Shown here one piece after another: positions 1-11,885 of a stretch of 64,000 nt of DNA. How positions within the stretch are numbered: the first letter of the stretch is position 1; each line of letters starts with the position of its first letter. A program made the translations under genes and the position numbers. The stretch lies in assembly GCA_020466095.1 (NCBI GenBank), contig CM035807.1, positions 77,622,595 to 77,686,594 of the forward strand, written 5' to 3'. The DNA is from Chlorops oryzae. Its lineage: Eukaryota; Arthropoda; Insecta; Diptera; Chloropidae. Under the pieces are notes generated by a model, which worked only from the letters and a program-made list of their open reading frames with translations, ran no database searches and had not been told where the DNA came from.

Positions 1-637
1 TCTTAATTAAAACGAACCGAAAAAGTTAAGGAAAGTCAATAGTTTCCGTCATGAAAATCTGTTGATAACAACCCAAATAGACAGCTATGATATTCATACA
101 ATGATTTCAAGGGATGCATGAAAATTGTCGACAATTTGATAACAATTCTAGTCCTCAAAATATGTTTTCAAAACTACATCAAATTGACTTCATTGCACGA
201 TCTCATATCATGACATGAATAATGAATAATATGAGTATGAGGTCAATATGTAACCATATACTGAAATCATAATTTGATCTCAAGTTGAGCACATTTTGTC
301 CCTCATAAGCAACACATACTTTCAGCATCGTTTGAGTCATGCATGATGTCAAGATGATGCGAATATGTTGTATTTTGTCTATTTGGGAACGATAATTGAA
401 TGGAAAATGTGTACTTTAAAAAAGGAAAAAAGTACCTAAATTATCAATCATGGCGTATTACTAGGGGCAACGTGAGTTTGTATCGTACACTATCCGTGTG
501 ACACTAATGCAAATGCCAAAAAATTCTTACTTATGGAGATCATAGGCCTTGCACAACACTGGTATAATGCTTTATTTTTGAATTGAGATTTATTTTTTTA
601 TTTAAATCGCCCGTTTTTTGTTTTTTTAATAAACTAA

Positions 638-1741
638 GGGCCGGTCTTTTAAAGCCTTGTTAATAATAACCGTTGATTATTTCCAGTGTTAACAGTAGAT
701 TGTGTCTTTTGAACTCTGGTTAGGTTAAAAAATAATGGTTTGCTTAAATAACCAAGGAAATTATTAACTGGTCGAACTTGGTCGGTTTTAGTAAATTTTG
801 TCTTTTGATTGAAAAGTTTAAAGTTTTGACCGTTTTCATGGAATAGCCTACACCCAGAGAAAAAACCACATAAAATCAATAAAAACCACATTGTTTCAAT
901 GTGAAACGTTAACGAAAGTCTAGTAACGTAGAAAAATTTTGATTCAATATGGAACAACATTGAATTAAGGTGGCGCAATATCGACGATTTTAATATAGAA
1001 ACCATATTAAAATAATATTTTTCGGCATTGAATCCAGATTACAAGTCTAGCACACTTCAACTTCGCCATCGCGAAATCTGATTTGAGCTTGCTACGTTTA
1101 TTATATCAATTTAAGTGCAAAACAACTGCTCAATAAGGTATTAGTGGTACTCATGCAGCTTCGCAAATTCCTTCGCAACTTTTCTCATCGTAAATTTTCA
1201 TACATATAAATTTTGACAGTTGTGTGACAAATTTCTCATTTCCCACAATTTGCGAAGCGGCATGAGTCCCACTATTAATTTAATAACGTTTCTTATTGAT
1301 TCAATAGGTAGCAACGTAAATTTCAACGCAATTCATGAATTAATATGAAAACAAACTCCAATCAATATGGTTCAACTTCAAATCAATGTAACTTTAACAT
1401 ACTCCAGGAAATATATGGAAACTACATCAAATCAAAGTTGAAAATTGTTATTTTAATGGGTTTCGGTATTATTTTACTTCTATATTGAAACATATTGTAT
1501 CAATATGTCTCGGATTTGATTTTAAGATGCAGTTTTTCCCTCAGTGTATGCACCGAGATGGAGATAGTTCGTTTCCAAACAAAAATTTTTTTTAGCGGAG
1601 GCAGTTCAATATACCATGAATAAATGGATTATTTCAAAAAAATAGGATGATATCGACTTTTTCATGCGTTTTAGGTTGAATGGTCAAATTTTTACCTGCT
1701 AACCAAACCAGAGATTTAATCAGACTATAAAAGACCGGCCC
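638..1741. mobile_element. PIF/Harbinger-like non-autonomous DNA element
   Basis: Both ends carry the inverted terminus GGGCCGGTCTTTT / AAAAGACCGGCCC. The element is flanked by the trinucleotide TAA on both sides (635-637 and 1742-1744), a duplication length typical of PIF/Harbinger insertions. No transposase frame remains in about 1.1 kb, so it is non-autonomous or decayed. A second element is nested in it at 851-1546. Family assignment rests on TIR and duplication length only. Confidence 0.6.
851..1546. mobile_element. nested TIR element with CACTGAG-type ends
   Basis: The left end reads CACCCAGAGAAAAAA and the right end, reverse-complemented, CACTGAGGGAAAAAC. TA flanks both sides. The interior is AT-rich with repeated 'TCAATATG'-like words and no coding capacity. 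It sits wholly inside the element at 638-1741, so it inserted later. Confidence 0.5.
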
Positions 1742-3636
1742 TAAAATTGATCTCCAAAATTGTGTATGCTTTACAACTAGACAAAAGTTTGAGGTCTATT
1801 GAAATATAATTTTTCGATGTTCAAATATTTTATTTTTTTCATCAAACTTTTGTTGAATTGCCAAAAACTTTACTTTCGGGATTAGTGCGGGGTTCCCGGG
1901 ACCCGTCTTTGTAATTCCCGTACATCCCGGGATCGGAAAAACGGCAAAAATTAACATCCCTAGTACATACATACATGTATGCCTCTGAGAAATCCTCTTC
2001 TCTTAAACTCCTACGGATTCTGCCGACCTTTTACACCGTTTGTCGACTACTTTTCTTCTCTCCATTGTTTTGATTTCTCCTTTAGCAAGATGCTTAAATA
2101 TCCTGCTGTCATAATTTTCCTTTCTTTTTTCTTGAAGCTTATTTTTGTTATTTTTCTTCTTGTTATGAAATCGTTTTTTCGTATTGAATTTTACGATTGT
2201 TGCTGTCGCTGTTCCAGTAAGTGCTGCTGCTGTCGACCTGTCAATCCAATTTCTTTTAAGTAAAAAATTCGCCGAACACAACAAGTGCCCCATAAGGAAA
2301 TTGAAAACGGAGCCAAAATAAAAAGCACAAATAAAAAGGTCCACGAAATTTCAGTGCTGCTGCATGTGTTATGTATGCATGTTTGCGTGTGTATTAGGTA
2401 CACCTGGAAAATGTACTCTTGCTGCCTCCCACTGGCTGCTTATGACCGTAAAGAGATGTTTCTTTTGTTCGTGAAAACGAATATCTTTTCGAAACATTTC
2501 CACCTGAATGCGTTCGGTGGTAGAGGGAAATTCGAAACTACAATTTCACTCTCAAGTGATTTTCTTCCCCGTTCTCGTTCTCGTTCTCGTTCCCCTTCAC
2601 CATCCCCGTTCGCCTGCCCCTTCTCATTGAGATGCCGGCATTGCTATTTACTGTGTCACAGGTAGTACTTAATGTACATATATACTTATGTATGTGAACA
2701 ATGAGCAAAATAAAACCCAGTTCTCATACCTTCTGTCATCCATCAACAGCGTGAACCACCGACATCAATTCTCAAAGGACCTTCCACTGGGATCTTGCTA
2801 CAATACATCAACGAATAATGCTCCACGAATGCATGGAAAAGTCCGTCCACCCAACTCCCAAAAAATTTTCTCTCATGTTTCTTTCTTCTGTGTCTTTTTT
2901 TTTCGTTTTCTTGTTCCTTCTCGGAATTTGTTCTTGTTACGCTGCTCCTTAAGACTTCGTTGAGAAGCGTCGCTAAGACGACGTCAGGATAAAGTGTGCG
3001 AAAAGTTCATGCGAACGGCTGCTGTTCAAGTCCAAGGAAACCATTTTCTCCTTCTCATCGTTTACTTTCGCTTTCGCTTTCAATTTCACTTTCACTTTTC
3101 TTCGAAAATATTAAGGCATTTTTGCCGGTGTAAGTGTAAGTGTAAGTGTGTATGTATGTATGTAGGGACTTGCTCTTTTTCTTATAAAATTATATATATT
3201 TACCCAAGCATTGTGTAGGATATTATATTATTGCATTCCTTTTGGCATGAATGTGGGCGTGTGTGTATCTGTATGCGGACTTGACATAATTTTTGGGTTC
3301 AAGGTCTTTTGTGAATAGCTTTCACTTTTTTATGATTTTTTATTTATTTTTTATTATGAGTTTTTTTTTGTTTGTTTTTATTTTTCTCTCGTCCTTTTTG
3401 CTTTCATTCGAGATATTTAATTTTTTAAGTTCAAAAAGCTCATTGAGATGCATTACTGTGGATTTTGTGTGTTTCAGTGTGTGTATCGTTTTTGTTGATT
3501 GAAAGGAGGAACTGCCTTTTAACAGATTCTATTCCATCGATTGTTTAAGAGGAAGAGTGGGAGAATTTTCTCCCTTTGAAAAAACTAATCCGTCAAAAAT
3601 CAATTACAAAAATTTGAACAAAAAAAAGTATGTAAA

Positions 3637-3833
3637 GATCCCTCCTTCTCTATCCCATTACCCTTTCTCTTCTTATCCTAACTTTATCTCTCTCCATCTC
3701 TTTTCCTCTCTTTCCCCCTCTTTCACTCTCTTTCCCACTCTTTCACTCTCTTTTCCACTCTTTCACTCTCTATTCCTCTCTTTCACTTTCTTTCCATCTC
3801 TTGCCCTTTCTTGCGCTCTCTTTCTCTATCTTG

Positions 3834-3873
<40 letters not shown>

Positions 3874-3975
3874 CTCTCTCTTGCCCACCCTTTCCACCTC
3901 TTTCCCACTCTTTCCACCTCTTTCTCTCTTTGTGCACCTCTATCCCTCTCTTGCCTACTCTCTTCCTCTCTTTAC
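3637..3975 (+). repeat. polypyrimidine CT-rich tract
   Basis: About 340 bp is almost purely C and T on the plus strand, built of irregular CTCTTTCC, CACTCTTTC and (CT)n words, with a short (TA)n break near 3859. It lies 370 bp before the chinmo BTB-core exon. Open frames through it are low-complexity artefacts. Confidence 0.85.
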
Positions 3976-4344
3976 CGCTATGTCTTCCACTCTTATTAAA
4001 TGCACAATATAAAAGGTGGGTATTGTGGGCTATCGTTAAGAGTTAGACATACAATCGCTGACTTTTGTAGTCCTTTTTGAAGTGAACAATTGTGTAGTAT
4101 ATTATTTAGAACTAGATCGTAGGGTTCAGCCAGTGATTGCAATATAAAAACCGCATCGAAATCCGTTGCGTAGTTTTAAAGGTCTAAGCATATTATAATA
4201 ACTCACCTCAAGCTCGAATAACTTCTCATTTTTCCATAATATTACCTACAAAGGTCGAATAATATAAACATAATTAAGATAATTTGAAATAATTAAAAAT
4301 TTTATATTAAATTAACCCGATGTGTCGTCCGAAATTTGTTGCAG

Positions 4345-6276
4345 GCGCAGTATTTAAGGCACACAAGTTGATTTTGGCAGCATGTTCGAAGAAATTCGCC
4401 GATCTATTCGAGACGACGCCAACAAATGGCCAATGCGTTGTTATATTGGAGGCAACATCATCCGATAATATGGCAGCTTTGCTCGAATTCATGTACAAAG
4501 GCGAAGTACATGTATCACAAGAGGCTCTAAATAGTTTCCTAAAATCAGCAGAAAATCTGCAGGCAAGTATCCATCCAAATTCTCCCACAACTCAAATGTT
4601 CAAAGGGATGTGTGTAAACTCGTTGCCTACTTTTAGGTTAAAGGACTTTCCACTGAAACGGGGCGGCTGGCGGCGCAGCAGGCACAACAACACATCGAGT
4701 CCTCGACTCTCGACTCGCCGAACGGACGCCGCAGCATGCGGAATAGCGTTAGCGGCAATGGCAGCGGCAATATCGGCAGCAGCACTGGCAACGGTGGTGG
4801 TGGTGGTGGTGGAGCGCACGCTTACACCAGCACACCCGGATCGGGAAGCGAACGTGTTGGAGGAGGTGCATCTGCTGGCGGCAGAGATATTGTTGGTAGC
4901 AATATCATTAGCGACGGCGCCCGTTGCGGCGGCAACAGCCTGGGCAGCAGTGGCATGGGAAGCGGCGGCAGCGGTGTCAGTGGTTCCGGTTGTGGCGGAC
5001 TTGGTGGTAGTGGCGCAGGCGTTTCACACCATTTAGCTGGATCGACGGGTAGTTTGAAACAGGAGTGCGATTCCTTGATGCACGCGAGTAGTGCTGCCGC
5101 AGCAGCCTTGAGTGCTATGTCGCCCTACGTGCCGCCAATGTACCGTCCTATATCGTATGAGCCTTTGCGCAAGCGTGCACTGCGCAGTCCCTATGGCGAG
5201 CAGGAATTACGCGGCAGTGTACTCCGTGACGGTTCAAAGAACTCCTCGGACTGTGCGAGCAGTCCGATAAGTAAGCCACAATATCATCGACCGTCGTCGA
5301 GTGCCTCGTCGACAGCACCAACCGAAGCCGATACAATGCAATCGGAAAGGGCATCGCCTCAGTCAAGGTATAATGATGGAATAAAGACAAAAATACAAAC
5401 TCATCTAATAAAACTAAATCCCTTGTTATTCTAGTCGATTTGAGAACCACAGCCCAAGCACAACCGCCGGTGGGAATAGCAATGCACATAGCGCGATAGC
5501 GGGCAACTTGGAGCGCTCTGTGAAAATAGAGCGCAACAATGGCAGCACAAATGAGGCTAACGACGATGACCGCAACATGCACGACGAGTCGATTGATGTA
5601 AGTCGTTGAGAGCACATGCGTGCGATCGTCTATGTGTGGCTGTGTGGCTCTAATTTTCATATATTCTTCCAGATTGGCGCCGAGGATCTACGCGTGAAAA
5701 TGGAGAACTCCAACTATTCATCTCCGCCCCCTCCGACGTCCAATACCTCCCCAACAACACCAACAGCACTTCTGGAGAATTTGAAGAATGTTGAAGGCGG
5801 TCTACCGCCCGGCTTGGCTGCATCAATACCACCTGCCGATATGCTGAACGTCTGGAACGCAACCAAACTGAACAATAAAAACAGCGGAATGGTGAATACC
5901 TCAGATGGTAAGTCGCTATTCTCAAATCCCTTAAACTCCTCACCAATAAAATAATTCCTCCATTTGATTACCCCTCCGTTCTGATGCAAATCGTCATACT
6001 CCACCTGTCCGCTGTGTAGGTAAGAAACTCAAGTGTCTGTACTGCGATCGCTTGTACGGCTATGAGACCAATTTACGCGCCCACATCCGTCAGCGCCATC
6101 AGGGCATACGTGTGCCGTGTCCATTCTGCTCGCGCACGTTCACGCGCAACAACACCGTACGGCGGCATATCGCGCGAGAGCATAAAGCTGAGATCGGCAT
6201 CAGTGCAAACGCCACCATTGCGCCAGCAGCAGCCGTCGCTGCCGCTGCCGCGGCGGCTGCCAATCATTCACAATAG
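4345..6276 (+). CDS. chinmo: chinmo: BTB/C2H2 zinc-finger transcription factor (5' exon outside window)
   Basis: Chronologically inappropriate morphogenesis, a nuclear BTB zinc-finger regulator of neuronal temporal identity and of stem-cell and juvenile state in Drosophila. Exons fitted by frame and splice sites: 4345-4562, 4637-5367, 5435-5597, 5673-5907 and 6020-6276. They join without frameshift to 534 residues plus TAG. Exon 1 here gives the BTB core (VFKAHKLILAACSKKFADLF). Then come the conserved VKGLSTETGRLAAQQ block, a Gly/Ser-rich linker with seven consecutive glycines, and the LKQECDSLMH, RPSSSASSTAPTEADT and GAEDLRVKMEN blocks. Two C2H2 fingers follow (from 6034 and about 6112), each with Cx2C and Hx4H spacing. 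The protein ends in an Ala-rich tail. The BTB N-terminus is missing because its exon is upstream. The first intron uses a GC donor. Colinearity with the fly protein makes this a confident call. Confidence 0.95.
4563..4636 (+). other. chinmo: GC-AG intron in chinmo
   Basis: The exon ends CTG CAG and the intron begins GCAAGT, the usual extended consensus for GC donors. It ends ...TTTTAG before GTT AAA GGA. Only this junction restores the conserved ...NLQ-VKGLSTETG... sequence. The nearby GT at 4567 would shift the frame. The intron is 74 bp long. The other three introns in the window (5368-5434, 5598-5672, 5908-6019) are GT-AG. Confidence 0.85.
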
Positions 6277-7191
6277 GATGCGGCCGCAACAGCGGCGGCA
6301 GCAGTAGTTATGAGTGCGCAAAAGGAAGCAGCGAAACAACGTAAACGAAAATCATTGAAAATGGCCTTGGAAAAGTGCATGGAGCGACGTGAGGCCGTCG
6401 CAACACGATCATCGGCAGCTGCGGCAGCAGCAGCTGCGGCTGCAGCCACAGCCACAGCAGCAACAAGCAGCGTCATAGCAAGCACGTCCAAGAAAATCGA
6501 AGAGAATTCATCAGAATCGGCAAAAGAAGAAAAATCATCATTATCGTCAGCAGAAGCAGCAACTACAACAACAACAAAATCATCACAGGTGAAATCGGAG
6601 TTAGAAAATCAGCGGCAGGAAGTTCCCGATGATGCAAACGAAAGTGTTGCGTCATTGGATATTGCTGAAACAACTAACACTCCAACAACACCAACAAAAG
6701 CAACAACAACGACAACGGATACTTCGCTCGACGAAACATCGGCATCGGCAACGGCATCGGAGATCGCGGCCGCCGACAGTTCCGCAGAGATCGCCGAAAC
6801 GACGACAGAAACCGAAGAAAATACATCGGCCGAAAATATGGAAGTGGATAGCGTCGAACCGCAAGTAAATGCCGTAAGTACAGAGAAAGATGGTAATAGT
6901 AATAAGGTACAAAAAGACGTCGTAAGTGTCGAGTCCATCTCGAAAGAAATCGACTCCACACAGGACGATGAAACCGCTCCTTCTCCTGCTGCTGCTGGAG
7001 CGGTTTCTGCTGCTGATGAACACGAAGAAACTGAAACTGAAGCTGAGGCTCAGGCTGAGAAGAAGATCGAAATTTCTGATGAAAAATCCAACCCACCGGT
7101 TGTTCGAATGGACACTGACGACGTTGCTGATGCTGCTGCAGCTACAGTCTCTACGACAACAACTCCAACGACAACATCGACAACGCCATAA
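6277..7191 (+). CDS. chinmo: in-frame C-terminal extension of chinmo past TAG (candidate readthrough region)
   Basis: Directly after the TAG at 6274-6276 the same frame stays open for 304 codons to TAA at 7189-7191. The first in-frame ATG is at 6310. The predicted extension starts DAAATAAAAVV, then has a basic, probably helical block (KEAAKQRKRKSLKMALEKC), an Ala run, and long Ser/Thr/Glu/Ala-rich disordered sequence. It is free of stops in a region where the other frames are broken. The context is CAA TAG GAT. Options are stop-codon readthrough, which is unusually common in Drosophila, an alternative splice that skips the TAG, or a downstream cistron from 6310. Simple-sequence expansion alone could keep part of it open, but not the basic block. 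Confidence 0.6.
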   Translation, partial: DAAATAAAAVVMSAQKEAAKQRKRKSLKMALEKCMERREAVATRSSAAAAAAAAAAATATAATSSVIASTSKKIEENSSESAKEEKSSLSSAEAATTTTTKSSQVKSELENQRQEVPDDANESVASLDIAETTNTPTTPTKATTTTTDTSLDETSASATASEIAAADSSAEIAETTTETEENTSAENMEVDSVEPQVNAVSTEKDGNSNKVQKDVVSVESISKEIDSTQDDETAPSPAAAGAVSAADEHEETETEAEAQAEKKIEISDEKSNPPVVRMDTDDVADAAAATVSTTTTPTTTSTTP

Positions 7192-9093
7192 GCATGTTTG
7201 TTGAGTATGAAAAAAAAATGATTTTAAATGAGAAAGAAACACGTTTACGTTTACGCATGCGCACTTTGATAAATAGAAAGATAAAGAGAAGAGACAAGAA
7301 TAACTACTGTTGCAACCGCTGTTGCGCTCCTCGGACGCTTTCAATGAATAAACCGAAGAATATTCATTGACATTGATAATTTAGTTAAAAAAAAAAAAAA
7401 AACCAACAACAACAATAACAAATCAAACAAATAATTTGAAGTTAATTATTTTTAAAGTTTTAAAGATATAATTTTTTATTAATTTTTTTTCTTTTAATTT
7501 TTTTCTAAGTTAAATAAGCTTGTGAAAAAGAGCTTAAAAAGCGGGTCTGTTTTTATTTCGAAAATTCTTTTAAATATCGGTAAAGTTTTAATTACGATTG
7601 AAAGCACTTCAGACATAGATATATATATATACATGCACGTATGATTGAGGCTAATTATTGAAAAAGAAAAATTTTCCTTTTTAATTACAAAATTGATGAA
7701 GTGTTGAGATCCGAAAAAATATGAAAAACGAGAATTTTTCTCTCATTACATTTTTTCCATTTTCGTATTTTTTCTTTTAATTTTCATTAAAGGCCATATT
7801 ATAAATCGAAACTGCTAAAGAAGGTAATTGAACGTTTTTGATTGGTCAGCGTCGATGAAAAAAAAAGTTATTAAAGAAAAACAAAAGAAATAAAATCACT
7901 TCATTTGACATCTTTTGTTGTCGAAAACGCAGAGTGCAGCCTACGCACGCAATAGAAAGTTCCGCTCATCAAATGTAATAAGAAAAATAGCAACCAATAC
8001 AAAATGTACCTAATTATATACTAAAAACAAAAATATGAATGAAAGAACAGTGAAGCAACTACGAAACTCATAATCAAAGACATACAACAATAGCAATGCA
8101 AAACAAACAACAGTCTTAAATATGGAAATAATAATTATGCTCTAAGCAAAACATCCAGCAAACAATAGTACAAGCTTTTAAAAACAGTAGACTCAAGTCT
8201 AAGTAAAACAAGAAATTATTAATTGTTTCTTTTTTATATATAGGCTTAATTATTATTATTTTTTTTTCTTTTTTCTAATACCTCCATACCCTCTTCCACT
8301 TAAAAACGTCATTCTTACACCACAAGTGTCATTATTGAAGCGTGAGAGCTTCAAAATCCCAACAAACAATAAATAACAAACAACACACAACATCAGTAAA
8401 CACAATACAATAGCACAATTGAGAAATTAAAAAGAAAGAGCAAGAAACCGTAAACTCAAGTACCTGCAATATTAAAGAAAAAAATAATAATAATAATAAT
8501 TAAATACATACATACATAGAAAATCTTCATACAAAAGAAAAGAACAGCTTCAAGAGATTGAAACCCCCCTTAACAAATTAGCGGCCCCTATGTTCGTTCC
8601 ATTCGATTGAACTATATTTCGACCCACATTTGCCAGCTCACACAAAATTCACCTTTTTCTTTTGACTACAATTCCGGCATCAAAATCCCTCAGCATCTCC
8701 CTCTCTTTTGTGTATCGTACTTTATAAGTAAAAAATGTTAATTAAAAAAAGGATGTATTTTTTATTTTCTTAAATCTAATTGGTAAACCAGGTGCCTATT
8801 ATAAATGATAACCTTTAAAAAGTAACTAGTTAAATTTTTTATGAAGGATATATTTAAAGTGAAACAAAATCCATATTACAAATTGTTATAAAAAAAATTG
8901 AAAATTCAAAGAAAATAATAATTATATATAGATAAACCATTCAAAAACGTTCTAATAAAAAGAAAATTTTAGTTTGCTTACACAAAGACACAACAGAAAA
9001 GTACGTAAAAGAAGACCTGACCCAGTCGGAAAAACGGAACAAGTGCGAGTTTCAAAAAAAAAAAAAAAAAAAATCAATTCAAATAATACTTTA

Positions 9094-9245
9094 CCCAGCG
9101 GCCAAAATGCTGCCTACAGAAGCAATGAACCGTAACACATTTCGTAGGTCGTAGGCGGTAATGCATACGACATCATATACGCTCCTAGTATACTTTTGTT
9201 CGAGCGTGGCCGTTTTGTAGAATGAACACCTAACATCACCACATA
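9094..9245. repeat. partial copy of the CCCAGCGGCCAA repeat family (empty-site reference)
   Basis: It begins CCCAGCGGCCAAAATGCTG and matches, in reverse complement, the right-hand part of the element at 54916-56595. The two stay aligned through the words CGAACAAAAGTATAC and CCGCCTAC. This copy lacks the 1.42-kb insertion found in the other, so it preserves the pre-insertion site. Confidence 0.7.
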
Positions 9246-10551
9246 GTCGTGCCTATTATCTATCCGTTCGGATTTTTCAAATTTTTATGAATGAAAATCC
9301 GAACCGATTCGATCCGTCGGAATACATAATAGGCACGAATGTAAGATATTGGTGGGCAGTTCGCCTACAATCTCGTGTACTTTGTACTTGATACTTGATC
9401 GATCGGTCATTTGCCACAGCATGGAAATGTCTATGCAGCCCAAGATTTGGAAGAAAAAAAAGAATTCGGTGCTTTCACCGGACCCTATCAACCGGATTGC
9501 CAATAATCCGAGGAATTCGAAAAAAAAATCTATAGACACGGAGAATTGTAAATATAAAGAGAGCAAAAGTTTCGAAAATTTTTCAGCAAATATGAGCTTT
9601 ATTGACGTCTAACGCACATATTTTTTACGCGTGAAGATTTTATAGTAATAACTTTCCGGACAATATCCGCTTCGAATAATCTGGCTGTGTGAAAAAGGGC
9701 AATTTCAGGTGTGTTCCATACACCGAAGCTCAAACGCAAACCTTTTCCCACTGGGTCATTTCAAACAAAATTCAAAATTTCTTGTTCTGGCATAATTGTT
9801 TTTGGAACATAATTTTCTGATGCTAATTTTTATTTCATTAAAAAACAACAAATAAAAAGAAAACTACATTTTTTGAACTAGAATTTAATTTTTTAAAATT
9901 CAAAATTTCAATTCTGGCAAAAAACAAACTCTTTTGGGAAGAAAACATGACACAAAAAAAAGTCAACTCAAAAATAACTTGAAGGAAGCAAACTAAGAAT
10001 AAATGTTGCTTTTTGTGTAAATTAAATACGAAAAAAACAAATACATATAAATATTCAATTATACTAATGAAAAACTAAAATAACAAGTATATTAAGCATT
10101 TAAAACTATTAATAGTGAAACTTTTCTATTAAATATACATAATATGCATATATACATGGGAAAATGCATGACGCCTTCGTGAAATATCACACAATAGACA
10201 CATTTCAAAGTAAAGCCGATATTTCTATATCATGCAATAGACTTAAGTAATAATAAACCAGTGAATTACAGGGTGATACAAGCATATAGATAAATCAAAT
10301 AATTAAATGAAAAAAAAAATAAATAAAAATAGGAAAAACTCATTATAGCCAGTCAGAGTATTTGCAAAATTCAAATCAGCTTTGTTGAAAAACTTATTTA
10401 TATTCTTAAACATGTTCTATATATACTTACATACATACATACACACATACACACCCATATATGTATATGAGGACGTATATATAGATATACATACATATAA
10501 ATTGCTGTGCCCTCACCACATTTCCCTATTAATTCTTATCAAAGCAAAAAT

Positions 10552-10590
<39 letters not shown>

Positions 10591-10988
10591 ATATTAATGT
10601 ATGAAGTAATGTATATTTTATAAGTAAAATACGTAAAAATAGTTTGTTCTGTGATCCGCGTTGGAAAGCTTTGGTGTTTTCGTCTTTGCTAAAAACCGAA
10701 ATTGTTATATGGGGAGGAAAAGAAAATACTAGAAAGAACGATTTTAGCTTTCCAGCGCACATTTATATTTATCGATTTTTAATTAATTTTAAAGAATAAT
10801 ATTTTAAACATTTTAAAATATATGGAAAAGCAAAGAAAACTACACTCTAGTAAAAGAAAAATACAAAGTTAAAACCAATTCATTCAACAACTTTTAAAAG
10901 AAAATTTCCTATTCTCGAATTAAAATATATTTATGCTCGAGATATGTTCAGAAATCTTTATTTTTTTTTATTGAAAACTTTTGAGAGC

Positions 10989-11152
<164 letters not shown>

Positions 11153-11877
11153 ACTTGCTTAATTTCAAAAAGTAAAGTTTTTTCATTGAAAAAAAAAAAC
11201 AGGTGCTCATCAAGATGTTTGGAACCAAGAATGCCTGGGATTTGTGAAACATTTATCAGCCAGATTCTAAATATTCTAAAATTTTTTCTCAGCAGATTAA
11301 AAAAAAAATCCTCCTAATTAAAGACACGAAGCAAGAATTCGGAAAAAATTTAATCGAAAACTTCATTTATCATCTTGCAAGTTTTTCAAACACCCTGTAA
11401 CAACGCTTCAAAGAGTGGAGAGCCATCTTGAACAGAGCCATCGGATTTAAATGATTTCCTTTAAACGTTTTTCGGAGTCTGAATAACAATTTATTTTTAA
11501 TTACGTTAAACGGAAATTGTTCGAGATTCCTCTTGATTTCGATTGTTGAAAATGAAAAAGCTTTTCTTTGATGCTGCATTAAAATCGATTCTTTATTTTT
11601 GTCTACATTTTTTATTGCATTTTTTTTTTAAATTTTTCTTTTATTAATGTCATAAAAGCACAAAAATGTCAAAAACGTTAGAGACTTAAACTGCTCAGGA
11701 ATTATTTTTTAAAAGTATTTATGTTCGTCTTTGTTTTAAGCTAATTTTAATTTTTCTGAATAGAAAAAAGGAAAGAAACAAACAAATAAAAAAGCAATTC
11801 AAACACAAAAGACACAGTATATAGGATCAAGAAAATAGGCTAAATCGAAACAAAAAAGAACTGCAATAGAAATTGAA

Positions 11878-11885
11878 CTACCTCA
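11878..11885 (+). promoter_or_regulatory. let-7 8-mer seed match
   Basis: CTACCTCA is the exact complement of let-7 positions 2-8 plus the A opposite position 1. It is functional only if the chinmo transcript extends about 4.7 kb past 7191. Repression of chinmo by let-7-complex miRNAs is known in Drosophila. A single 8-mer can also occur by chance. Confidence 0.5.

Larger units (their letters stand above)
1..4344 (+). other. presumed chinmo intron upstream of the BTB-core exon
   Basis: No exon of a host gene is recognisable here. The window enters chinmo inside its BTB domain: the exon at 4345 starts with the last two bases of a glycine codon, so the coding exon for the BTB N-terminus must lie upstream of position 1. 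The stretch 1-634 is unique-looking AT-rich DNA. 1745-3636 is also anonymous, with GT-rich and CT-rich microsatellite patches near 2570-2600 and 3130-3165. Open frames here are low-complexity and unsupported. The 3' end has a normal AG acceptor at 4343-4344. Confidence 0.7.

Noticed and set aside
3557..4046. Overlapping open frames with Ser/Leu/Pro-rich products
   Set aside because: They come from the polypyrimidine tract; three frames are open at once and no domain is present.
4567..4636. GT donor at 4567 for the chinmo BTB-exon intron
   Set aside because: It adds four bases and breaks the frame; the GC donor at 4563 restores the conserved protein.
6609..7344. Long minus-strand frames opposite the chinmo extension
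   Set aside because: Antisense shadows of triplet-repetitive plus-strand coding sequence, with Ser/Phe/Cys-rich products and no domain.
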